A stretch of DNA of 11,430 nt from Phycisphaerales bacterium (GTDB taxonomy: Bacteria; Planctomycetota; Phycisphaerae; Phycisphaerales; SM1A02), in NCBI GenBank assembly GCA_022447165.1, contig JAKVBR010000025.1, forward strand, positions 2,180-13,609, given 5' to 3'. Of the stretch, positions 1 to 6,837 are shown one piece after another. The position numbers and the translations under genes were made by a program. The notes under the pieces were generated by a model. That model was not told the origin of the DNA, did no database searches, and saw only the letters and a list, made by a program, of their open reading frames with translations. Every line of letters begins with the position of its first letter. The first letter of the stretch is position 1.

Positions 1-1
1 G

Positions 2-82
2 AAACAAGAACTGACGCAACAGATACAAAACGCGTACCTGCTAAGTGCTGCTCGCCTTAATCTTATCCAAGCAAGAGTTTGA
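2..82 (+). CDS. possible C-terminal fragment of an unidentified plus-strand gene (partial, left edge)
   Basis: One plus-strand frame is open from base 2 to a TGA at 80-82 and encodes 26 residues ending in SAARLNLIQARV. The residues are polar and hydrophobic in a helix-like pattern, loosely recalling the last helix of an outer-membrane efflux (TolC-type) protein, but the fragment is too short to assign. If real, it converges on trpB and overlaps its 3' end by 20 bp. A second plus frame is also open from base 1 to a TAA at 58-60, so an open frame alone proves little here. No trpA start is visible downstream of trpB in this margin. Confidence 0.22.
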   Translation, partial: KQELTQQIQNAYLLSAARLNLIQARV

Positions 83-1241
83 CTTCCTCAACATCTTTAT
101 CACCGCGTCCAGAGACATTAATCAGTAGATGTTCCTCTGCTGACAACTCGCCAGCAATTTTGATTGCACCAGCAACTGCATGTGACGATTCAAGGGCTGG
201 AATAATGCCTTCTGTCTCACAAAGAAGTTGAAATGCATCGAGTGCTTCAGTGTCATCGACCATGATGTACGACGCAAGATCTGCATCTTGCCAGTACGAA
301 TGTTCTGGTCCAACGCCGGGATAATCAAGACCCGCAGAACACGAATGCACATCTTGAGTTTGTCCATCTTCGTCCTGCAAAACATAACTCATCGACCCAT
401 GCAGAACGCCAGGTGCACCAAGGCAAAGTGGTGCAGCATGCTGCCCAGTTTCGTTTCCACTTCCGCCTGCTTCAACACCAACGAGTTTTACACCATCACC
501 GATAAAGGGCGCAAAAATACCTGCAGCATTTGAACCACCACCAACACAGGCAACGATGCAGTGCGGAAGCCCTCCAAACGATTCTTGGCATTGCAGTTTG
601 GCTTCTTTTCCAATCACAGATTGAAGTTCTCTCACGATCAGTGGGAAGGGGTGGGGGCCAACAACTGAGCCAAGAATGTAATGCGTTTCTTCGACCGAAC
701 CCATCCAATCTCGCATCGCTTCATTTGTCGCATCTTTGAGCGTTTTCGAGCCAGAATCAACGACATGAACTTTTGCCCCTAGCAATTCCATTCGAAACAC
801 ATTCAAGGCTTGTCTTCGAACATCTTCCGCACCCATATAAACTTCGCAATCCAGCCCAAGTTTTGCGCACGCAGTTGCAGTTGCAACCCCGTGCTGACCC
901 GCACCAGTCTCTGCGATAATTCTCTGTTTGCCCATTCGTTTTGCAAGTAGCGCTTGTCCAAGCGTGTTGTTAATCTTGTGCGCGCCAGTGTGTGCCAAAT
1001 CTTCTCTTTTTAGCCAAATGGTTGGCCCACCTAGTTTCTCAGTTAATCCAACTGCTTTCGTCAACGGTGTTGGTCTTGCGACATAAGAAGTCAATAACCC
1101 ATCAAGTTCTTGATGAAACGAGTCGTCCTCAATGGCCTGAGCCCATGCTTCTTCAAGTTGGTCGAGCGCTTGAATGAGCGTTTCTGGCACGAACCGTCCG
1201 CCAAACTCTCCATACCATCCTGCTCTTGATTCCGTAGTCAT
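63..1241 (-). CDS. trpB: tryptophan synthase beta chain
   Basis: This is the PLP-dependent beta subunit of tryptophan synthase, which condenses indole with L-serine to form L-tryptophan in the cytoplasm, normally in an alpha2-beta2 complex with TrpA. The 392-residue length is typical of the TrpB1 class. The N-terminal GEFGGRFVPETL signature is at about residues 11-22. The Schiff-base lysine lies in AHKINN (K89). The catalytic glutamate lies in AETGAGQHG (E111). The phosphate-binding loop GGGSN is at about 234-238, and the C-terminal SGRGDKD segment is intact. The start is fixed by a strong AGGAG Shine-Dalgarno 8 nt upstream and by a 4-bp ATGA overlap with the preceding hydrolase, so the two genes are probably co-transcribed. 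No trpA, trpC or trpF is visible next to it; TrpA may be encoded beyond the window or elsewhere. Confidence 0.97.
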   Translation of the reverse strand: MTTESRAGWYGEFGGRFVPETLIQALDQLEEAWAQAIEDDSFHQELDGLLTSYVARPTPLTKAVGLTEKLGGPTIWLKREDLAHTGAHKINNTLGQALLAKRMGKQRIIAETGAGQHGVATATACAKLGLDCEVYMGAEDVRRQALNVFRMELLGAKVHVVDSGSKTLKDATNEAMRDWMGSVEETHYILGSVVGPHPFPLIVRELQSVIGKEAKLQCQESFGGLPHCIVACVGGGSNAAGIFAPFIGDGVKLVGVEAGGSGNETGQHAAPLCLGAPGVLHGSMSYVLQDEDGQTQDVHSCSAGLDYPGVGPEHSYWQDADLASYIMVDDTEALDAFQLLCETEGIIPALESSHAVAGAIKIAGELSAEEHLLINVSGRGDKDVEEVKLLLG

Positions 1242-2026
1242 TTACAGCACTCCTGACAGTTTGCCACATTGTTTAACAAAAACTCAACTTGCACCTCTTT
1301 CACTTTCGGCGATTGGTGGCCAAATCCAACATGTTCAAATGGGGCGCCCGTTTGCTCAAAACTTACCAACTCGATTTCTGCGTTACTCCCGCAACGCAGG
1401 CGAAGTGCACGCAAAAATGATTCCTCTGCTTCAAATGGAATCCACTCATCTTTTTTGCTGTGGAATGCTAATGTGGGGACGCACGTCCAATCACTTAAAT
1501 GTTCAATTGGATTTATCTCATGAAACTCATCGTCACGAAGACCTGCACACATTGGCTTGTTACGCAAAAAAGACCAATCACCACACGTCGCTTCCAAAAT
1601 GAGTGCTTTGAATGGATGAACTTGCAAACACCTTCGTATTGACGCCATACCGCCAGCAGACATTCCGCCAAGGGCAGCCTTCGTCATATCAAATCCACCA
1701 ACTTCGCTGAGTCCAGCAAGAACGCCGTCAATCTCGCGAGCCATTTGTGTGACCACAGGCAAAATCCTGTTTGCCCCTTGCATTTCTGGCTCTAACCGCT
1801 CTCCGTGACCGGGCAAATCAACTGCGCACACATTAATGCCACTGCGGATACATCGCAGATAACGGCCTGAGTCTAACTCTTTATATGCAGTACGTCCATG
1901 AATCCAAAACAGAAAGGGTCTTGGCGTGTCATCTTCTTTGACAATCAAACAAGGCACATCATTGATCGTTTGCAGAGATGAAACTGCCTTTAATCTGCTT
2001 GGAAGTGACTCAAACTTTTCGGTCAT
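1238..2026 (-). CDS. alpha/beta hydrolase (serine esterase/peptidase-like)
   Basis: This is a 262-residue single-domain alpha/beta-hydrolase, probably cytoplasmic since no signal peptide is seen. The oxyanion-side HG lies in LFWIHGRT (about 39-46). A DLPGHGER strand-turn follows at about 70-77. The nucleophile elbow is GGMSAGG with Ser123. A likely acid is Asp193 in KKDEWIP, and the histidine is His232 or His237 in FEHVGFGHQ. The substrate cannot be inferred; the fold covers esterases, acyl-peptidases and thioesterases. The frame is open to an upstream ATG at 2071, which would add 15 residues. I prefer the ATG at 2026 because a TATCAT -10-like hexamer lies 8 nt before it and the added N-terminus has no family character. 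It leads a two-gene unit with trpB (ATGA overlap) and diverges from rsmD. Confidence 0.85.
   Translation of the reverse strand: MTEKFESLPSRLKAVSSLQTINDVPCLIVKEDDTPRPFLFWIHGRTAYKELDSGRYLRCIRSGINVCAVDLPGHGERLEPEMQGANRILPVVTQMAREIDGVLAGLSEVGGFDMTKAALGGMSAGGMASIRRCLQVHPFKALILEATCGDWSFLRNKPMCAGLRDDEFHEINPIEHLSDWTCVPTLAFHSKKDEWIPFEAEESFLRALRLRCGSNAEIELVSFEQTGAPFEHVGFGHQSPKVKEVQVEFLLNNVANCQECCK
1250..1254 (-). promoter_or_regulatory. Shine-Dalgarno site of trpB
   Basis: AGGAG on the minus strand, 8 nt before the trpB ATG, inside the last codons of the hydrolase gene. It confirms the start and shows that this organism uses Shine-Dalgarno initiation for internal operon genes. Confidence 0.8.
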
Positions 2027-2034
2027 AGATGTAC

Positions 2035-2040
2035 ATGATA
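2035..2040 (-). promoter_or_regulatory. candidate -10 element for the hydrolase-trpB operon
   Basis: TATCAT on the minus strand lies 8 nt before the preferred ATG at 2026, placing the predicted transcript start at or next to the start codon. No Shine-Dalgarno sequence precedes that ATG and no good -35 is seen 17 bp upstream. The identical hexamer with the same 8-nt spacing precedes the glycosyltransferase start at 9858. Confidence 0.4.
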
Positions 2041-2059
2041 CCCAGAGGGCGGGTAGTGG

Positions 2060-2065
2060 TATCCT
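2060..2065 (+). promoter_or_regulatory. candidate -10 element for rsmD
   Basis: TATCCT is 9 nt before the rsmD ATG with no Shine-Dalgarno between, suggesting a leaderless or near-leaderless transcript. It lies in the short divergent gap shared with the hydrolase-trpB operon. The -35 region is not recognisable. Confidence 0.35.
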
Positions 2066-2074
2066 ACGCATTCG

Positions 2075-2668
2075 ATGTTAAAAATATTAGGTGGGCACCT
2101 CCGCTCAAGACAACTCAAAACCCCAAAAAATGACGACGTTACAAGACCGTGGACTGGCCGAGCCCGAGAGTCTGTGTTCAATCAATTGCGTGGTCACATT
2201 CAAGGCGGGAACGTCCTTGACCTTTTTGCTGGCGTTGGCACGATGGGTCTTGAAGCAATCAGCAGGGGAGCAGAACATGTTGTACTTGTCGAACAAGACC
2301 GCAAGATCTACGGCATGCTTGAGGAAAACATCACATCACTGAATTGTGCAGATACTGCATACGCAATTCAGTGTGATGCACTCTCAAGCATTCCGCTCTT
2401 ACGAGCCCAAGCACCACTTGATGTTGTGTTCGTCGATCCGCCCTATGTCATGATGAAAAACGACGCCTCTCGCCAGCGTGTGCTTAGTCAACTGAATGAA
2501 ATCGAATCCATTCTTGCTGACGACGGATTTGTTTTGCTTCGCACGCCCATCAATCCTGAACATACTGAACATACGGTCGAAGGATTGATTGGACCTGAGA
2601 TTCACAAAGAAGGTCAGGGGATGTGGATCCTCTTTTTTGGCAAACCACCAAGGGAAGTGGAATCATGA
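2075..2668 (+). CDS. rsmD: 16S rRNA (guanine(966)-N(2))-methyltransferase
   Basis: RsmD is a SAM-dependent methyltransferase that modifies G966 of 16S rRNA during 30S assembly. The 197-residue length matches the family (E. coli RsmD is about 198). The N-terminal signature is intact: ILGGHLRSRQL at 4-14, then TRPWTGRARESVFNQL at 23-38, corresponding to the family's TRP...VREALFNIL. SAM motif I is LDLFAGVGTMGLEA (48-61), followed by SRGA. The catalytic motif IV is VDPPY (120-124). The ATG at 2075 starts directly at the family signature, so no extension is needed. The gene leads a plus-strand unit and overlaps cca by ATGA. Confidence 0.94.
   Translation: MLKILGGHLRSRQLKTPKNDDVTRPWTGRARESVFNQLRGHIQGGNVLDLFAGVGTMGLEAISRGAEHVVLVEQDRKIYGMLEENITSLNCADTAYAIQCDALSSIPLLRAQAPLDVVFVDPPYVMMKNDASRQRVLSQLNEIESILADDGFVLLRTPINPEHTEHTVEGLIGPEIHKEGQGMWILFFGKPPREVES
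2651..2657 (+). promoter_or_regulatory. Shine-Dalgarno site of cca
   Basis: AGGGAAG within the 3' end of rsmD, 7 nt before the ATG at 2665. It selects this start over the upstream in-frame ATG at 2623, which lies well inside rsmD. Confidence 0.7.
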
Positions 2669-3894
2669 GCAAACCCACACCTGAAGTTTGTAGAAATGGT
2701 GCCATTTCCATTCTCAGAAAACTACGCGAGGCTGGACATGAAACGTACTTTGCTGGGGGTTGTGTTCGCGACCGGCTCCTGTCTGGTTCGCCTGTCGAAT
2801 ATGACATTGCAACAAACGCAACACCTGAAGACATCAAGAAGGTATTCCCAAAAGCGCGAAGTGTTGGCGAAGCGTTTGGGGTGATGCTCGTGAGGCGTAA
2901 CGATGTCATGTATGACGTCGCAACATTTAGGAGCGATGGGCCATACAGTGACCACAGACATCCAGATGCTGTACAGTTCAGCGATGCAAAGCATGATGCC
3001 CAGCGCCGCGATTTCACAATCAATGGCATGTTTGAAGATCCAATTAAAGAAACAATCATCGACTATGTCGATGGCCAAGCCGACATTGATGCTCGGCTCA
3101 TCCGAGCAATCGGTAACCCGCAAGATCGCATCGAAGAGGACCACTTAAGAATGCTCAGAGCTGTTCGTTTTGCTGCTCGTTTCTCTTTTGCAATTGAAAG
3201 TGAAACCGCTGATGCGATTAGGCAAAAGAGTGAGAAACTCATTGGCGTTTCAAAAGAAAGAATTGGCGAAGAAGTTAAAAAGATGCTCCTCGATGAACAG
3301 CGCGGAGTTGCCGCATGGGAACTTCAATATCTCGGACTCGACCGATTCATTCTTGGTGAACCGAGTTGCATGAACGCACCGACCCGACTTGGGCGACTCT
3401 TTAACGTTACATCTTACGCAACTGCGCTTGCTGCTTGGCTCATTGACAGACACAGCAACCAGTGTGACGAACAATCCATTGCAAACAAATGGCGAGATCA
3501 ACTCCTTTTGTCAAACAAAGTGTTTGAAGAACTTAAAGAGACGCTCGCTATCCATAAGAAACTCTTTGACTGGGACCAACTCGGCACCGCCGCCCAAAAA
3601 CGAATTGCTGCATCTCCTGTTTGTGATGCTGCGATGACAATATTGCATGCCGAAGATTCCGCACTGTTTGTCCATATTCGCAAAGCGATTATTGAACATG
3701 AAAAGACAGGACTCGCGCCAGGACGCTTAATTAATGGGCACGACCTCCTTGATGCTGGGCTTCGTCCATCGCCGAAGTTAGGCGATGTCCTTGAAGCCGT
3801 ATACGACGCCCAGTTAGAAGGGAGCATTTCAAACAGAAACGACGCCTTACGCCTCGCAAAGGCGATTTATACCGAGATTACAGATACTCAATAG
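2665..3894 (+). CDS. cca: class II CCA-adding tRNA nucleotidyltransferase / poly(A) polymerase family
   Basis: This enzyme adds or repairs the 3'-CCA of tRNAs using CTP and ATP. It has 409 residues with no sign of an HD domain. The nucleotidyltransferase head shows GGCVRD (31-36), the strand EYDIATNATPEDI (45-57), RRDFTING (114-121), the nucleotide-selecting EEDHLR (157-162) and RMLRAVRFAARF. The C-terminal LINGHDLLDAGLRPSPKLG segment and the later QLEG are also typical. The metal-binding DxD pair reads E45-Y-D47, so the first carboxylate is Glu instead of the usual Asp. The EDxxR motif is also present in related bacterial poly(A) polymerases, so that assignment cannot be fully excluded. The start at 2665 is chosen from the AGGGAAG site and the ATGA overlap with rsmD. 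Confidence 0.92.
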   Translation: MSKPTPEVCRNGAISILRKLREAGHETYFAGGCVRDRLLSGSPVEYDIATNATPEDIKKVFPKARSVGEAFGVMLVRRNDVMYDVATFRSDGPYSDHRHPDAVQFSDAKHDAQRRDFTINGMFEDPIKETIIDYVDGQADIDARLIRAIGNPQDRIEEDHLRMLRAVRFAARFSFAIESETADAIRQKSEKLIGVSKERIGEEVKKMLLDEQRGVAAWELQYLGLDRFILGEPSCMNAPTRLGRLFNVTSYATALAAWLIDRHSNQCDEQSIANKWRDQLLLSNKVFEELKETLAIHKKLFDWDQLGTAAQKRIAASPVCDAAMTILHAEDSALFVHIRKAIIEHEKTGLAPGRLINGHDLLDAGLRPSPKLGDVLEAVYDAQLEGSISNRNDALRLAKAIYTEITDTQ

Positions 3895-3907
3895 GCCGCC
3901 TTCTGAG

Positions 3908-3913
3908 TATACT
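3908..3913 (+). promoter_or_regulatory. candidate -10 element for the first secreted ClpP/SppA-like gene
   Basis: TATACT ends 6 nt before the ATG at 3920, so the A of ATG would fall at the usual +1 distance. No Shine-Dalgarno is present. A poor -35 candidate (TACTCA, 3885-3890) is 17 bp upstream. The site lies in the 25-bp gap after cca, so the protease pair probably has its own promoter. Confidence 0.45.
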
Positions 3914-3919
3914 GATGGA

Positions 3920-5107
3920 ATGAAACTTCAACCATTATTTGTCGCTGCAAGCGCGCTGAGCATTATTGCAATCTCGCACGCGTCTGCAATCAATTCAAGT
4001 GAGCCCGAGTTTGAGTGGTCAGATTCCGTCATCGAGACTGAAGAAGAAGGCAAAGCCATACTCATCATTCCAATGGAAGGTCAAATGCACACCGATGTCA
4101 ACAACTCCGTGTACAGCGACCTTGTTGACCGAATCAAAGAAGCAAAGCCTGATTTAATCGTCATTGAAATTCTCAACCATGACTACCAAAACGAGTTTGC
4201 TCAACTCATGGGTTGGGGCGACCGTGAAGAATTCAACGGGTACGATAAGGACGACCTCGTCAACATCGCAAGAACTTTCCATGTTGATTTGAAAGATATC
4301 CCGCAGGTTGCTTGGGTAAAAAATGCTTCAGGTACGAGCACAGTATTGGCACTTTCGTGGTGCAACATCTACATGTCTACAGACGGTTGGCTTCATGCAA
4401 CGATGCAAGTCGCTCGAATGTTCAATTACATCAATGCTGAAGACACACGGGGCAAGATTCGCGAAGCTGCTGTTGCTCATGCAAAAGCGTTTGCAACATT
4501 TGGATGTAAAGATCAAGCGCTAGTTCGAGCGTTCGTTGACCCAGAAGTTCCACTATCCGGAACGTGGGAAGGTAAAAAAGTAAACTGGGAAGATACGCTC
4601 AATGGCGACTTCATCGTTGACGTAGGCCAGGGAATGCCTCACCTTGATGCAACGACTGCGACAGAACTTGCGATCAGCAATGGTATTGTTTATAACTTGA
4701 AAGACTTGCTCGTCGCAGAAGGTATCCGCGAGTACCACATCGTTGGTGAAGACATAACCGAAGAAATCAATCAGCACAAAGAAAATTGGCGAAGTGATTT
4801 TGAAAGAGCAAGCGAACTGTTTTTGGATGCTGAGCAATATGGTGGCTGGGCTACTGGCGAAAACACCGTTCGGTACTTACGAGAACAAGTTAAAAAGTAT
4901 AAACAAGTTCTAAGGCTTATGGAAAACTCAAGCGCAGTTGCAATGCGAATGGGTTGGAAATACAGAGTAAACACAAGATCTCTTGAACAAATGATTGAAC
5001 AGATTGAAGAGGAACTGAAACGCTTACGTGAAGGTGACTCAGGAAGACGTCCAAGTGGTGGCGGCGGCGGTCGTCCGATTGGTGGCGGCGGGGGAGGCGG
5101 TAGATAA
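3920..5107 (+). CDS. secreted ClpP/SppA-fold protein, first of a tandem pair, active-site loop diverged
   Basis: A 395-residue exported protein. Residues 1-23 form a signal peptide (basic MK, hydrophobic core, cleavage likely after ASA at 21-23). A crotonase-like/ClpP-SppA fold follows: ILIIPMEGQM (48-57), LIVIEIL (79-85), AWVKNASGTSTVLALSWCNIYM (131-152, split by alignment) and LDATTATELAISNGIV (242-257), the last matching the 'LTA.EA...GL.D' element of SppA/NfeD-type proteins. Ser137 is at or next to the expected nucleophile position. The glycine loop of active relatives (IDSGGGSV in the next gene) is replaced here by ILNHDYQN, so activity is doubtful. A charged helical segment spans about 285-372. 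The protein ends in an Arg/Pro/Gly tail (374-395) with two glycine runs. The next gene starts 1 bp downstream and encodes a related fold. Exact function unknown. Confidence 0.75.
   Translation: MKLQPLFVAASALSIIAISHASAINSSEPEFEWSDSVIETEEEGKAILIIPMEGQMHTDVNNSVYSDLVDRIKEAKPDLIVIEILNHDYQNEFAQLMGWGDREEFNGYDKDDLVNIARTFHVDLKDIPQVAWVKNASGTSTVLALSWCNIYMSTDGWLHATMQVARMFNYINAEDTRGKIREAAVAHAKAFATFGCKDQALVRAFVDPEVPLSGTWEGKKVNWEDTLNGDFIVDVGQGMPHLDATTATELAISNGIVYNLKDLLVAEGIREYHIVGEDITEEINQHKENWRSDFERASELFLDAEQYGGWATGENTVRYLREQVKKYKQVLRLMENSSAVAMRMGWKYRVNTRSLEQMIEQIEEELKRLREGDSGRRPSGGGGGRPIGGGGGGGR
5093..5097 (+). promoter_or_regulatory. Shine-Dalgarno embedded in the polyglycine-tail codons
   Basis: GGAGG, within a GGGGAGG run, sits in the codons for the last glycines of the preceding protein, 11 nt before the ATG at 5109. 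The spacing is slightly long. It supports translation of the second gene from the same mRNA. Confidence 0.55.
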
Positions 5108-5108
5108 T

Positions 5109-6398
5109 ATGATGAAAACACTACTTTCAGCGTTTACAGCAACACTCTTGATGACAACTGCAATCTTTGCAGAACCAGTCACACTTGAACTAAGTGGCGG
5201 CAAAGTTTGGCGTGGCGAAATCGGCCAAACCGTTACTGTCGAAGTTGATGAACGAGGCAAGTCCGTCTTCATTGAAGGCGAACTCACTCGCGCAACTGCT
5301 GATTACATCATGGTTGGTGGCGAACTCATCTTCGTCAACACCATCAAAGGGATGAAGCCTGATAGTGCAGGTGAGCAAGAAATCACTCCCGAAAATGATG
5401 CTGAAGAATCAGAACAAGATACTTCAACTCCGAAGGAATCAAAGAGTGAAGCAAAAGAAATGAAACCACTTGGCGATTTGCCAAATGGCGTGTTCTATCT
5501 TCCGATGCATCAAATGGTCGGCACTTATTTCAGGCCGCAAGAGATTCGCGACCTCGTTGGACACATCGATGAGAATTATGGCCCCGGTCAAATCATCGTT
5601 CTTGAGATTGACTCAGGTGGTGGTTCTGTTAGGAAGTGGTCTGAGATTCGCGAAGTTATTTTTGAAGCAAGAGAACGCCATCGTTTCGTCGCTTGGATTA
5701 CACACGCAATCTCTGGCGCTGCTGCCACAGCGTTCTTGTGTGATGAAATCTACTACAAAACAACTGGTGAACTTGGCTCAATTACAATGTATTCAGGTCA
5801 TATTGACAATGTATCGCCTGACTGGCAACTGCTTGGCTGGATTAGCGAACTTGAAGGCGTTCTCGCTAAAACAAGCCGAACCCCACTCGTTGCAGGCTGC
5901 ATGGTTAAGAACTCCTTTGCGCTCTCCTATGATGTCGATGAAGAGACCGGTGAAGTGACATACTACGCAGACCTTCAAGGTGAACATCATCTCTCTCGCT
6001 ATGACTCAAACTTAACGCTCGGTGCTGAAGAAGCAATTCATTCTGGGCTTGGCGACGGTATTGCTGACACGAAGGAAGAACTTGCTGCATTCCTTGATCT
6101 TGATGAATGGGTTGAGTACGACACCTTTGGCGAAGATGCTGCCAAAAGCTGGTGGGCTACCCTCAAAGAATTTGAAGAAGTCGGACCAGAACTGCAACGC
6201 CAAGCTCGGGGTGACGTCGATGGCAACACACCCCGCGAACGAATAAATAACCAGATTGACGCACTCCAAGAGTTGCTGAAATGGTCGAAAAAATTAGGCG
6301 AAACTGGTGAAATGATGGGATTCAGTGATAACGCAATTGACCAAATCAAACGTGGCATCGAAGATCTCAAGCATCAACTCCGCCTCCTCGATGATTAA
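5109..6398 (+). CDS. secreted ClpP/SppA-like serine protease-fold protein, second of the tandem pair
   Basis: A 429-residue exported protein starting MMKTLLSAF with a signal peptide of about 21 residues (cleavage near IFA-EP). Residues 22-82 form a small beta-rich domain. An acidic low-complexity linker spans about 84-118. The core at 127-330 has the ClpP/SppA/NfeD layout: GVFYLPMHQMVG, IIVLEIDSGGGSV (162-174, oxyanion-type glycine loop), AWITHAISGAAATAFLCDEIYY (195-216, split by alignment; Ser202 is the candidate nucleophile), GELGSIT (220-226) and LTLGAEEAIHSGLGDGIAD (302-320). Lys254 lies 52 residues after Ser202, the spacing I recall for the Ser-Lys dyad of Bacillus SppA, so it is a candidate general base. 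A helical region (342-429) resembles the tail of the upstream protein. The start at 5109 (or 5112) is preferred because the upstream frame only reads the glycine-tail codons out of frame. Probable periplasmic or envelope protease; substrate unknown. Confidence 0.8.
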   Translation: MMKTLLSAFTATLLMTTAIFAEPVTLELSGGKVWRGEIGQTVTVEVDERGKSVFIEGELTRATADYIMVGGELIFVNTIKGMKPDSAGEQEITPENDAEESEQDTSTPKESKSEAKEMKPLGDLPNGVFYLPMHQMVGTYFRPQEIRDLVGHIDENYGPGQIIVLEIDSGGGSVRKWSEIREVIFEARERHRFVAWITHAISGAAATAFLCDEIYYKTTGELGSITMYSGHIDNVSPDWQLLGWISELEGVLAKTSRTPLVAGCMVKNSFALSYDVDEETGEVTYYADLQGEHHLSRYDSNLTLGAEEAIHSGLGDGIADTKEELAAFLDLDEWVEYDTFGEDAAKSWWATLKEFEEVGPELQRQARGDVDGNTPRERINNQIDALQELLKWSKKLGETGEMMGFSDNAIDQIKRGIEDLKHQLRLLDD

Positions 6399-6412
6399 CT
6401 GTGTTGTTTGAT

Positions 6413-6718
6413 TTAGATTCCTGAGTCGTAGAATCGAAGGACTGCAGGGCCAACGACGACTTCCATGCCGTCTTCAAGACGCACTGAGTCAATCTTTTCG
6501 TCGGAAACGAACGTTCCACAAGTTGAGTTGTTATCTGTCAGCACAAGATTCCCACTGTCATCAGATTCAATTGTGCAATGTTCGCGTGAAATGGTTGGCG
6601 CTTTAATGCGAATGTCACATCCGTCTTCACGACCAATGATCAATTCATCAAGATCACCAATCGCAAACTTGCGTAAAACTTTACCGCTGTTGCGGGTACA
6701 AATGTGTAATTCCATCAT
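6413..6718 (-). CDS. small stand-alone FHA domain protein
   Basis: A 101-residue protein made of one forkhead-associated domain, a fold that binds phosphothreonine peptides in Ser/Thr-kinase signalling. Counting from the second Met, ELIIGREDGCDIRI (25-38) carries the Gly-Arg, ISREHCTIE (42-50) carries the SxxH motif, and LTDNNSTCGTFV (59-70) corresponds to the usual 'D..S.NGT.V' turn. The Asn of NGT is Cys66 here, a position that normally helps hold the phosphopeptide, so binding may be altered. There is no signal peptide or membrane segment. A start at 6718 or 6715 (adjacent ATGs) is preferred over the TTG at 6730. It is convergent with the protease gene (14 bp between stops) and diverges from waaA. 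Its kinase partner is not in the window. Confidence 0.8.
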   Translation of the reverse strand: MMELHICTRNSGKVLRKFAIGDLDELIIGREDGCDIRIKAPTISREHCTIESDDSGNLVLTDNNSTCGTFVSDEKIDSVRLEDGMEVVVGPAVLRFYDSGI

Positions 6719-6837
6719 ATGGCGAAACAACTCTCTTACAAAAAGTTCGTAAAGGGTACTCTTAATCTTACATGCGAATCAATGAATCGCCACATAAACA
6801 TACGATTATTTATAAATAAAGTTGCACACTTATCGGA
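6719..6837. promoter_or_regulatory. divergent intergenic region between the FHA gene and waaA
   Basis: A 119-bp gap that must hold promoters for both directions. It is AT-rich near waaA, with TATAAA at 6811-6816 that could serve as a -10 giving a leader of about 15 nt. No convincing -35 or Shine-Dalgarno for waaA is visible. A weak purine stretch AAGAGAG lies upstream of the FHA ATG on the minus strand. No small ORF or RNA gene is recognised. Confidence 0.5.
6806..6819. repeat. perfect 14-bp AT-only palindrome upstream of waaA
   Basis: TTATTTATAAATAA reads identically on both strands. It lies 18 bp before the waaA start in the divergent gap. It could be a dimeric-regulator operator, a bidirectional -10 (TATAAA on both strands) or chance in AT-rich DNA. 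Confidence 0.45.

Noticed and set aside
1174..1602. 142-codon plus-strand frame opposite the hydrolase and the trpB start
   Set aside because: Antisense to the hydrolase core motifs; its composition and lack of domain features indicate a shadow.
2550..3059. 169-codon minus-strand open frame opposite rsmD/cca
   Set aside because: It runs antisense to two well-identified genes, its translation is Ser/Arg-rich with no family motifs, and it has no plausible start context; it is a shadow frame.
5041..5107. G-rich GGTGGCGGCGG repeats considered as a DNA repeat or G-quadruplex element
   Set aside because: Fully explained by glycine codons of the protein tail, and too short to claim independent structure, although they do provide the next gene's ribosome-binding site.
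5470..5958. 162-codon plus-strand frame inside the second ClpP/SppA-like gene
   Set aside because: Different frame of a clearly coding region carrying IDSGGGSV and AISGAAAT in the main frame; no independent features.
6399..6412. Possible bidirectional terminator between the protease gene and the FHA gene
   Set aside because: The 14-bp gap has no inverted repeat or T-tract.
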